A stretch of 10,863 nt of DNA, from assembly GCA_937875545.1 (NCBI GenBank), contig CALLYE010000055.1, positions 1 to 10,863 of the forward strand. The letters are read 5' to 3'. This document shows, piece after piece, positions 1 through 5,869 of this stretch. The position numbers and the translations under genes are program-made. Numbering within the stretch: the stretch's first letter is position 1; each line of letters opens with the position of its first letter. Source of the DNA: DTU078 sp002397345. Lineage in GTDB: Bacteria; Bacillota; Clostridia; Oscillospirales; CAG-272. A model generated the notes under the pieces. It saw only the letters and a list, made by a program, of their open reading frames with translations, did not search any database and was not told the origin of the DNA.

Positions 1-54
<54 letters not shown>

Positions 55-109
55 GGAATTATGGAATACGCCGACAGCGTATCTTATTGAACATTGAATA
101 ACTAATATG

Positions 110-192
110 TGGTACGGGCGACAGGACTTGAACCTGCACGGTTTCCCGCCGGAACCTAAATCCGGAGCGTCTGCCAATTCCGCCACGCCCGC
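110..192 (-). tRNA. tRNA-Leu(TAG), complete with encoded CCA
   Basis: On the minus strand the acceptor strands GCGGGCG (192-186) and CGCCCGT pair over 7 bp with one G-T pair. They are followed by discriminator A and an encoded CCA (112-110). The anticodon stem CCGGA/TCCGG closes the loop TTTAGGT, so the anticodon is TAG, reading CUN leucine codons. A long variable arm, typical of leucine tRNAs, and a normal T-loop (GGTTCAAGTCC) follow. The leader back to the predicted promoter is about 40 bases. Confidence 0.96.
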
Positions 193-211
193 GTTTGAGC
201 CTTTGCCGCCG

Positions 212-237
212 ACACCGTCAGTCTTTATTGACGGTGT
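212..237. repeat. 9-bp inverted repeat at the predicted tRNA start site
   Basis: ACACCGTCA (212-220) and TGACGGTGT (229-237) are perfect inverted copies separated by 8 bases. The repeat overlaps the expected transcription start (about 233) of the minus-strand tRNA promoter. It could form a hairpin at the 5' end of the tRNA precursor or be a protein site. No gene needs it as a plus-strand terminator. Confidence 0.5.
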
Positions 238-239
238 TT

Positions 240-268
240 ATAATAACACAAAAATTCGCGCATGTCAA
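240..268 (-). promoter_or_regulatory. Sigma-70-type promoter for tRNA-Leu/tRNA-Ala
   Basis: Reading the minus strand, a perfect -35 TTGACA (268-263) is followed by exactly 17 bases and a -10 TATTAT (245-240), one mismatch from consensus. This is the expected strength for a stable-RNA promoter. Predicted transcription starts near base 233, about 40 bases before tRNA-Leu. The -35 lies in the loop and the spacer lies in one arm of the inverted repeat 247-289. Confidence 0.78.
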
Positions 269-289
269 GGGTTTGCGCGAATTTTTGTG
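247..289 (-). terminator. Intrinsic terminator-like hairpin downstream of cotH
   Basis: A perfect 16-bp inverted repeat (247-262 against 274-289) surrounds an 11-base loop. Each arm has a GC-rich inner part (CGCGCA/TGCGCG) and an outer A/T run (AAAAATT/AATTTTT), as in a bidirectional intrinsic terminator. It starts 36 bases past the cotH stop codon. On the minus strand the T-run ATTTTTGTGTTATT follows the GC stem. The same DNA contains the -35 and spacer of the tRNA promoter. Confidence 0.7.
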
Positions 290-312
290 CGAAATTTATT
301 AAATTTACGAAT

Positions 313-331
313 AACCGTCAATTGTTAATTA
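313..331. repeat. Short AACCGTCAATTG-type repeat at the cotH 3' end
   Basis: AACCGTCAATTG (313-324) is a direct-orientation near copy (11 of 12 bases) of AACCGTCAAATG at 1759-1770 on the other side of cotH. The copy runs into the cotH stop codon. Related pieces occur at 1735-1770, 4499-4520 and 8290-8315. They resemble the short AATTGAC-type dispersed repeats common in clostridial genomes; that family link is from general knowledge, not a search. Confidence 0.5.
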
Positions 332-1683
332 TCGCTTTTCCACTGTATGTCAAGCCATTCAATCCGCTGCGCAACCCAATTGTGCAGATATTCGACTTCT
401 TCCTGATATGTGAACAGCGATTTATCACCCCTTAAATCACGGCTTTTCAACGCGTATTTATATAAAGCATGATCCATTTGCTCCGACGGGGCGATAATTT
501 CTGGGATCGCGTAGATGTCGTCTAAAAATTTATCGAATATACCGGAGCTGCGCAGTTCCGCCCAGCGCTCACGCAGCATACGCGCGAATGTGGGGTCGTT
601 GCAGAGCATCGTATACCACGGAGAGTTTTTCACATGATAACCCTGTGGCGAAATACATTCTCTCGAATTTTGATTGCCCATGCAGGTGTCGTAATCCCAT
701 ATGGGTCCCATGTAAATTTTACCGTCGGACGCTACATAACAATAACAGCTTGTCGTAAAACCGGAATCGAAGTTTTTGACCAGTTCGTTTATTATATACC
801 AGTCAATGAACGAGGGGACGTCGATATATTGTGAGTATGTGCCGTAACCCTGCTTCATCGATTTGTCGGCGATGGTGAAAACTTTCTTAAACTTTTCTAA
901 TAATTCATTTTTCTTATCGGCGCCGAGATCCTTTTCATCGCCTTCTTTATATGTGATATGAACGCCGCTGGGTACATCGATACAATATGGACAGTTGTTT
1001 CCGTGCCGCCACGCAACCTCGATTTCAAATAAACCGCAGGTGTTTACGTCGATGTTCACCCTGTTTTTGTGAATTTGTATCTTTTCGGTCAGCACATAAA
1101 GACCGTTGTATTTTCCGTTTATATATACATCGACAAATTTCGCTTCGGGGGAGTACTGCATACCCATATCTACCGCAAGGTTCAGTGTGATAAAGTTCCG
1201 CAGCAGCGTTTTGTCGCTGTAGGTGGTGACAAGCACCCATTTCTTCGCGCTGCCCATCCCGAGGAGATCTGTTTTTTCCGCCAGCTTCAAATTATACGGT
1301 TTTTGCTGGAATGACCATGAATAGTTGCCCCTGCCCTTGATTTCAAGGGGCTGATTATAGATACCTTTGTTATCGTCAACCACAAGCGAATAGGTGCCCG
1401 GAATATATATGTCATGCGAAATTTTCGAGCGCGCCACACCATTGTCGAGGTTGATGTACAGGGTTGGAAGGTTGGTCGCTTTAGGGTATGCTTCTGCCTC
1501 TTCGGGCGTCGGCGCCTTGTAATGGTAATCTTCTTTTACTGCCGTCACCGTCGTTTCCGCCGAATCAACGCTTGCGGCGTCGTCGCTGTCTTTCCCGGCT
1601 AAAACCATGCTGACTGCGGCGGCAACCGCTAAAACAACACACACGGCGACTGTTATCAGAACCCAAATACGGTTGTTTTTCAT
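325..1683 (-). CDS. CotH-family protein kinase-like protein, membrane-anchored
   Basis: A 452-residue CotH-family protein. Family members have a protein-kinase-like fold; Bacillus CotH phosphorylates spore coat proteins, but many clostridial members are surface proteins of unknown substrate. Visible parts: a basic start then a hydrophobic segment at residues 6-29 (signal anchor or signal peptide, no lipobox Cys), a Thr/Ala-rich linker, KGRGNYSW at 116-123 with downstream QKPYNLKL, then VYINGKYNGLYVLTEKI, a late NFD (Asp 306), and GPIWDYDTCMGN with Asp 330 and Asp 332 as the likely metal-binding acids. Start ATG 1683 was chosen because the 28 extra codons back to 1767 are repeat DNA preceding the hydrophobic segment and lie across the promoter; a weak TTGGGG lies 9 bases before the ATG. 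It is a single gene, divergent from pit. The substrate is unknown. A spore role is not supported by any neighbour. Confidence 0.9.
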   Translation of the reverse strand: MKNNRIWVLITVAVCVVLAVAAAVSMVLAGKDSDDAASVDSAETTVTAVKEDYHYKAPTPEEAEAYPKATNLPTLYINLDNGVARSKISHDIYIPGTYSLVVDDNKGIYNQPLEIKGRGNYSWSFQQKPYNLKLAEKTDLLGMGSAKKWVLVTTYSDKTLLRNFITLNLAVDMGMQYSPEAKFVDVYINGKYNGLYVLTEKIQIHKNRVNIDVNTCGLFEIEVAWRHGNNCPYCIDVPSGVHITYKEGDEKDLGADKKNELLEKFKKVFTIADKSMKQGYGTYSQYIDVPSFIDWYIINELVKNFDSGFTTSCYCYVASDGKIYMGPIWDYDTCMGNQNSRECISPQGYHVKNSPWYTMLCNDPTFARMLRERWAELRSSGIFDKFLDDIYAIPEIIAPSEQMDHALYKYALKSRDLRGDKSLFTYQEEVEYLHNWVAQRIEWLDIQWKSDN

Positions 1684-1716
1684 ATAATGAAACCCCAAAA
1701 AAGTTGATATATTAGT

Positions 1717-1746
1717 ATTGTAACACGCCAAATCGACAATTGTCAA
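1717..1746 (-). promoter_or_regulatory. Predicted cotH promoter built partly from repeat DNA
   Basis: On the minus strand TTGACA (1746-1741) is followed by 18 bases and TACAAT (1722-1717), giving an expected start near 1710 and a leader of about 27 bases to ATG 1683. The -35 hexamer is part of the TTGACAATTGTC repeat. Confidence 0.6.
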
Positions 1747-1770
1747 CTGACAATTGTCAACCGTCAAATG
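1735..1770. repeat. Tandem GACAATTGTCAAC repeat, palindromic
   Basis: GACAATTGTCAAC occurs twice (1735-1747 and 1749-1761), one base apart. Each contains the palindrome GACAATTGTC. The second copy runs into AACCGTCAAATG, which matches the sequence at 313-324 beyond the other end of cotH. It lies in the cotH-pit divergent region. It may be a dispersed intergenic repeat or a regulator site. Confidence 0.6.
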
Positions 1771-1810
1771 CGTCGAAATGTGTATAAATTGTAAGAATTA
1801 AAATTTAGGG

Positions 1811-1839
1811 TGGACAAGCCAAGCAAATTATATTATAAT
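1811..1839 (+). promoter_or_regulatory. Predicted pit promoter
   Basis: TGGACA (1811-1816, one mismatch to TTGACA), a 17-base spacer, and a perfect TATAAT (1834-1839). The expected start is near 1846. This would exclude the TTG at 1845 as the pit start codon and favour ATG 1863 or TTG 1878. Confidence 0.7.
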
Positions 1840-1862
1840 ATATTTTGAATGCATATCCGTAT

Positions 1863-2930
1863 ATGGGGGCTTATAGTTTGGAATTTCCATTCTCATGGTT
1901 TATAAGTAACGTTTTCAGCAGCTTGCCGCTGCTTATCACTTGCATACTCACGCTTGCCGTCGTGCTCGTCAACGGCTGGACTGACGCGCCAAACGCTATC
2001 GCAACCGCCATATCCACACGTGTTATCGAGCCGAGGCGCGCTATAACGCTCGCCGCGGTGTTCAATTTTCTTGGCGTGTTTGTCATGACGATGTGGGCGC
2101 CGTCGGTGGCGATGACAATCTCGAATATGGTCGATTTCGGCGACGATCCGCACAGAGCGATCATCGCGTTATGCGCGGCGCTGGTCGCCATCGTCATTTG
2201 GGCGACGGCGGCGTGGGCGTTCGGCATACCCACCTCCGAAAGCCACGCGCTGATAGCGGGTCTGTCGGGCGCGGCGATCGCGATGTCGGGCGGCACGGGC
2301 GGCATCAACGGCGCCGAATGGGTGAAGGTGCTGTACGGGCTGGGTATTTCAACCGTAGTCGGTTTCATACTGGGCTGGGTTATCGTCAAGATTGTCGGAC
2401 ATTTGTTCCGGCGCGCCGACCGCAGGCATACCCGACCGTTTTTCCGCTCCGCGCAGATTGCGGGCGCGGCGATGATGGCGTTCATGCACGGCGCGCAGGA
2501 CGGTCAAAAATTCATCGGCGTATTCCTGCTCGGTATGTCGCTCGCGTCGGGTGTGACGGGCGCGGCAACGTTCGCTATACCGATATGGCTGATGGTGCTT
2601 TGTTCGGTTGTCATGGCGCTGGGCACCTCCGTCGGCGGATATCGTATCATTAAAGCGACCGGCATGGATATGGTAAAACTTGAGGTTTATCAGGGCTTCT
2701 CAGCCGATCTCGCCGGTGCGATCTGCCTGTTCATGTCGAGCATCGGCGGCATACCGGTCAGCACGACGCACGCTAAAATGGCGGCGATAATGGGCGTCGG
2801 AGCCGCGAAGCGTGTTTCCAGTGTCAACTGGGGCATGGTGGGCGAAATGGTGCTGACGTGGATACTTACTTTCCCCGGCTGCGGGATAATCGGCTTTGCC
2901 ATAGCGAAGCTGTTTTTGATGATATTTTAA
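1863..2930 (+). CDS. pit: Inorganic phosphate transporter, PiT family
   Basis: A membrane permease of the PiT family (PitA/Pit type), which imports metal-phosphate or phosphate driven by an ion gradient. Numbered from ATG 1863 it has 355 residues and about ten hydrophobic segments. The first family signature is NGWTDAPNAIATAISTR from residue 37 and the second is GIPVSTTHAK from 296, with the ALGTSVGGYRI block between them. A basic loop (FRRADRRHTR) splits the two halves, as usual. The start is uncertain: the reading frame opens at TTG 1845, which lies at the predicted transcription start; ATG 1863 has no ribosome site; TTG 1878 has GGGGG eight bases upstream and may be the real start. The DUF47 gene follows after 18 bases, the classic PiT operon pair. 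Confidence 0.94.
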   Translation: MGAYSLEFPFSWFISNVFSSLPLLITCILTLAVVLVNGWTDAPNAIATAISTRVIEPRRAITLAAVFNFLGVFVMTMWAPSVAMTISNMVDFGDDPHRAIIALCAALVAIVIWATAAWAFGIPTSESHALIAGLSGAAIAMSGGTGGINGAEWVKVLYGLGISTVVGFILGWVIVKIVGHLFRRADRRHTRPFFRSAQIAGAAMMAFMHGAQDGQKFIGVFLLGMSLASGVTGAATFAIPIWLMVLCSVVMALGTSVGGYRIIKATGMDMVKLEVYQGFSADLAGAICLFMSSIGGIPVSTTHAKMAAIMGVGAAKRVSSVNWGMVGEMVLTWILTFPGCGIIGFAIAKLFLMIF

Positions 2931-2948
2931 AATTAGGGGATAATAGAA

Positions 2949-3566
2949 ATGGCGGCAAAAAATAATTATTTTGAGATGATAGACAGTCTGGTCGGTTATT
3001 CGCTTGAAGCGGCGCGGTCACTGTACAAAATGTTGTCCGAATTCGACGCGCCGAAACTGGATGAATCCGCCAGACGCTTACATGATATAGAGCATACAGC
3101 CGACCAAAAAAAGCATGATGTCATGGAAAAGCTGCTGCGCGAATTTATAACGCCTATCGACAGCGGCGATCTGTTCCAGCTTACGCAGGAGATCGATGAT
3201 GTGACCGACGCTATTGAAGATGTGCTGAACATCATTCACATGTACAATGTCACAAAGCTCCGCCCGGAAGTGGTGCCATTTGCTGGGATTGTGGTGCAAT
3301 GTGTGGAGATGCTGAAAAAAGTGACCGAAGAATTCGGCAACTTCCGCAAATCCTCCACATTGAAAACGTATATAATCGAGCTGAACCGGCTGGAGGAAGT
3401 CGGCGACAAGCACTACACCGAAGCGATGCACCGCCTGTTCCGCGACACGACCAACGGTGCGGAACTGCTTATTTGGAAAGATATATTCGAAGCGCTCGAG
3501 GAATGCTGCGACGAGTGCGAGCATGTCGCGGACGTGGTCGAAAGCGTCATAATGCAAAACACATAA
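2949..3566 (+). CDS. DUF47 family PhoU-like protein, partner of PiT transporter
   Basis: A 205-residue, nearly all-helical protein of the DUF47 (PhoU-like) family, normally encoded next to PiT permeases and thought to regulate them. The family's acidic helical motifs are visible: IEHTADQKKHD near residue 40, FITPIDSGDLF then IDDVTDAIED around 65-90, LEEVGDKHY around 150, and EECCDECEHVADVVESVIMQ at the C-terminus. These Glu/Asp positions resemble the metal-cluster ligands of PhoU. There is no signal peptide or membrane segment, so it should be cytoplasmic, acting at the inner face of Pit. AGGGGAT (2934-2940) is 8 bases before the ATG. It is co-transcribed with pit. The direct effect on transport is inferred from family context. 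Confidence 0.93.
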   Translation: MAAKNNYFEMIDSLVGYSLEAARSLYKMLSEFDAPKLDESARRLHDIEHTADQKKHDVMEKLLREFITPIDSGDLFQLTQEIDDVTDAIEDVLNIIHMYNVTKLRPEVVPFAGIVVQCVEMLKKVTEEFGNFRKSSTLKTYIIELNRLEEVGDKHYTEAMHRLFRDTTNGAELLIWKDIFEALEECCDECEHVADVVESVIMQNT

Positions 3567-3642
3567 TGTATTCTTCGGGTAACCATTCGCCCGTTCAGTT
3601 TAAGCCGCAAGTTGTAATGACATTGCCTTTTTATAAGATAAC

Positions 3643-3661
3643 GGGCGTACAATGTACGCCC
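3643..3661. promoter_or_regulatory. Perfect 19-base palindrome / hairpin before DUF5685 gene
   Basis: GGGCGTACA (3643-3651), one central A, then TGTACGCCC (3653-3661). As RNA it gives an 8-bp stem with a 3-base loop ending 12 bases before ATG 3674. There is no T-run, so it is not a standard terminator. It could be an operator or a structure in the leader. The rest of the gap (3567-3673) holds only weak promoter-like hexamers (TTGTAA 3612, TAAGAT 3634). Confidence 0.5.
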
Positions 3662-3673
3662 ATGCGATCGTAA

Positions 3674-4516
3674 ATGTTTGGTTATATTAAACCTTTTGTC
3701 CCCCAACTGCGCGTTGCCGAACACGAGTGCTGGCGCGGCGCATATTGCGGACTGTGCAAGTGCATGGGACGCCATATCTGCGCGGATTCGGCGCTGGTGC
3801 TGTCATACGACGCAGCCTTTTTGACGCTGGTGCGGCTCGCCGCGACAGGCGAGGAACCGCAGTTTAAAACGCGGCGCTGTATAGTGCATCCGCTGTCAAA
3901 ACGGATCGTAATGGAGCCGTGCGAGGCGCTGCGCTATTCGTCGTCGGTGTGCGCGCTGCTTGCGTATCACAAGCTTGCGGACGATGTCGCCGATGAAGGC
4001 AGGCTCGGTAAACGGTTATTAATTCCGGCGGCGCGCCGATTACGCCGTAAAGCGAAGCTGCGGGAGCTCGACGATGAGATAACCGGGCGGCTGGATGAAC
4101 TATATAATGCGGAGCACCGCATCGCGGAGCGCCGTATCACGGATGGCTCGAGTTGCCCGTCGATCGACGAGCTCGCCGAATTGTCGGGCAGCGTAACGGC
4201 GTCGATATTCTCGTATAAACTGGATGGCGGCAAAAAACGCGTTGCCGCCGAGCTGGGTCGGCGGATCGGGCGCTGGGTATACATCACCGACGCCGCTGAC
4301 GACCGCGAAAAGGACGCAAAAACCGGAGCGTTTAACCCTTTTTCACATATATTCGACGCCGAATCCACAGCGGCGTCGCTGACTTTGGAGCGCAGAGCGG
4401 CGGAATCCGCCTTGGATCTGCTCGGCTGTGCCGATCCCGGCATAGAAGCGATACTGCGCAATATTATCACGCTGGGCATGGCGGCGGCTGAGAAAAAATT
4501 GACTGTTGGCAATTGA
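3674..4516 (+). CDS. DUF5685 family protein (possible isoprenoid-synthase-like fold)
   Basis: A 280-residue protein recognised as DUF5685 by its MFGYIKP start, YCGLCKCMG block, CxxHP and LAYHKLADDVADE; no function is established for the family. Seen directly: Cys 25 and Cys 28 with Cys 69/His 72, a possible metal site; Asp-rich motif one, DDVADE, at 103-108; an SGSVTASIFSYKLDG segment near 171-185; and Asp-rich motif two, DAADDREKD, at 206-214. The spacing and the small-residue helix before motif two resemble squalene/phytoene-synthase-type class I enzymes; this is my inference. No membrane segment is evident. No clear ribosome site precedes the ATG, but the conserved MFGY start supports it. 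Its last codons run into an AATTGAC-type repeat. The J-domain gene follows after 69 bases. The terpene link is speculative. Confidence 0.88.
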   Translation: MFGYIKPFVPQLRVAEHECWRGAYCGLCKCMGRHICADSALVLSYDAAFLTLVRLAATGEEPQFKTRRCIVHPLSKRIVMEPCEALRYSSSVCALLAYHKLADDVADEGRLGKRLLIPAARRLRRKAKLRELDDEITGRLDELYNAEHRIAERRITDGSSCPSIDELAELSGSVTASIFSYKLDGGKKRVAAELGRRIGRWVYITDAADDREKDAKTGAFNPFSHIFDAESTAASLTLERRAAESALDLLGCADPGIEAILRNIITLGMAAAEKKLTVGN

Positions 4517-4520
4517 CAAT
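4499..4520. repeat. AATTGACAAT-type repeat at DUF5685 stop codon
   Basis: TTGACTGTTGGC followed by AATTGACAAT spans the last codons and stop (TGA 4514-4516) of the DUF5685 gene. It resembles the repeats around cotH and at the priA start, and encodes the terminal residues LTVGN. Confidence 0.4.
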
Positions 4521-4585
4521 GGGGCGCAACGCCGCTGCGTACCCCGCGTCCACAAATTTTATAATATCTGTTTAGTGATTACTAT

Positions 4586-5221
4586 ATGATAGATCCGTAC
4601 AAAATATTGGGAGTTCCGCGCGACGCCAGCGATGATGAAGTTAAAAAGGCGTATTACGAGCTGGCTCGTAAATATCACCCCGACAACTACACCGGAAATC
4701 CGCTCTCCGACCTTGTCGAAGAGAAGATGAAAGAGATAAACGAGGCCTACGACCAGATCCGCCGCCAGCGCGCGACGGGCGGTACGGCTGACGCAAATAA
4801 CAGCGGCGGCTATAGGGGCAGTTATAGCGGCGGGTATGGCGGCGGAGCGGCTTCGCCCGAATACATGGCGATCCGCGTGATGATAAACGACGGCGATTTT
4901 CTCGGCGCGGAAGCGCGGCTCGACGATATACCGGAGGACGAACGCGGCGCGGAATGGAATTTCCTGCGCGGCTGTGTGCTGACCCAAAAAGGCTGGTATT
5001 TCGACGCGCAGCAGGCATTCCAAACCGCTTGTTATATGGACCCCGACAACACCGAATACCGCAGCGCGCTTAACAATATCAGAAACAGCGCGTCATCCTA
5101 TAATCGGGGTTATAAAACCGACACCTTCGGCGGCCGCTCCGCATGCGACATCTGCTCGACGCTGCTCTGCGCGGATTGTTTGTGCGAATGCTGCGGGTCG
5201 GACTTGATAAGCTGCTGTTGA
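4586..5221 (+). CDS. J-domain (DnaJ-like) protein with cysteine-rich tail
   Basis: A 211-residue protein. Residues 3-60 are a J-domain with the invariant HPD at 31-33, which stimulates the ATPase of a DnaK/Hsp70. A Gly/Ser/Tyr-rich linker follows at about 65-90. A helical TPR-like region at about 91-165 contains AEWNFLRGCVLTQKGWYFDAQQAF-type repeat helices, and the tail at 187-211 has nine cysteines in 25 residues (CxxC, CxC and CC pairs). It lacks the DnaJ zinc-finger and substrate domains, so it is a specialised co-chaperone, not DnaJ. The tail could bind zinc, form disulfides or be lipid-modified; none of these is proven. The start ATG is preceded by GTGATT, a partial ribosome site. It lies just after DUF5685, and I recall the two families occurring together in clostridia. 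Confidence 0.92.
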   Translation: MIDPYKILGVPRDASDDEVKKAYYELARKYHPDNYTGNPLSDLVEEKMKEINEAYDQIRRQRATGGTADANNSGGYRGSYSGGYGGGAASPEYMAIRVMINDGDFLGAEARLDDIPEDERGAEWNFLRGCVLTQKGWYFDAQQAFQTACYMDPDNTEYRSALNNIRNSASSYNRGYKTDTFGGRSACDICSTLLCADCLCECCGSDLISCC

Positions 5222-5264
5222 AAATATATCGCTATAACAACCCAATAATCGGAAAGGTATCCCT

Positions 5265-5801
5265 ATGCATACTAAAACACATTCTATACAAGTAAAAAAA
5301 ACGGCGATCGCGGCGCTGATGTCAGCGCTGGGCGTGGTTATAATGTACATCGGGGCGGTAGTCTCGGTGCTCGACCTGACCGCGCTCGCTGTTTCGTCGC
5401 TGCTCATTTATGTCGTCGTCATTGAACTGGGCGGGCCATACCCGTGGCTCACATGGCTGGTTACGGGACTGCTCGGAGTGCTGATACTGCCCTGCAAGGA
5501 ATGCGCTACAATGTATATCCTGCTCGGCGGCGCGTATCCCATTTTCAAATCGATGTTCGAGCGCCTGCACCCTGTCGTGAGCTGGATACTTAAGTTCAGT
5601 TTCTTCAATACGTCGCTGCTGCTCATAATTACGGTAATAACATATATACTGCATATACCCGACAGCAAGTTTCAGTTCGGTTGGCTTGTATTTGCCGTGA
5701 GTAACGCCGTATTTTTGCTGTACGACATCGCGGCGACAAAATTGGTGACGTTGTACATCGTCAAATTGCGTAAAATGCTTCATTTGAGCGATATTTTTTA
5801 A
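5265..5801 (+). CDS. Conserved multi-pass membrane protein, function unknown
   Basis: A 178-residue integral membrane protein with five or six hydrophobic segments (about 14-36, 38-55, 61-75, 81-97, 107-130, 138-165). It has a short basic N-terminus and a basic C-terminal end (KLRKMLHL), both probably cytoplasmic. The layout and size recall ECF-transporter S components, and similar clostridial proteins share an LPxK/E..xxYILLxGxYPIxKSxxERL block, seen here at residues 75-101; no substrate can be named. GGAAAGG (5251-5257) lies 7 bases before ATG 5265. It lies between the J-domain gene and yicC. The 3' end of the gene has been tandemly duplicated into the following gap. Assignment as a transporter component is only a possibility. 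Confidence 0.88.
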   Translation: MHTKTHSIQVKKTAIAALMSALGVVIMYIGAVVSVLDLTALAVSSLLIYVVVIELGGPYPWLTWLVTGLLGVLILPCKECATMYILLGGAYPIFKSMFERLHPVVSWILKFSFFNTSLLLIITVITYILHIPDSKFQFGWLVFAVSNAVFLLYDIAATKLVTLYIVKLRKMLHLSDIF

Positions 5802-5831
5802 CGTAAAATACTGCATATGAGCGATATTTTT
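5769..5831. repeat. 33-bp-period tandem duplication across a stop codon
   Basis: Bases 5769-5798 and 5802-5831 match at 27 of 30 positions by eye (both begin CGTAAAAT and share GAGCGATATTTTT). The first copy encodes the last codons of the membrane protein; the second lies in the spacer before yicC and has no coding role. Confidence 0.85.
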
Positions 5832-5869
5832 GAATTTTCATAACATATACAGAGAGGAATCCGTTTATA

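Noticed and set aside
107..328. 73-residue plus-strand frame MWYGRQDLNLHGFPPEPKSG...
   Set aside because: It is the antisense of tRNA-Leu and its promoter/terminator region, a well-known false protein type.
1684..1767. 28-residue N-terminal extension of cotH
   Set aside because: It is encoded by the repeat (TVDNCQLTIVD) and the predicted promoter, and precedes the hydrophobic signal segment that should be at the N-terminus.
1871..2485. 204-residue minus-strand frame inside pit
   Set aside because: Antisense shadow of a GC-rich gene; low-complexity Ala/Ile/Thr content, no family features, and pit is certain.
3078..3557. 159-residue minus-strand frame inside the DUF47 gene
   Set aside because: Shadow of a conserved gene; no recognisable domain or ribosome site.
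3967..4512. 181-residue Ser-rich minus-strand frame inside DUF5685
   Set aside because: Composition is the reverse complement of Arg/Glu/Ala codons; no independent support.
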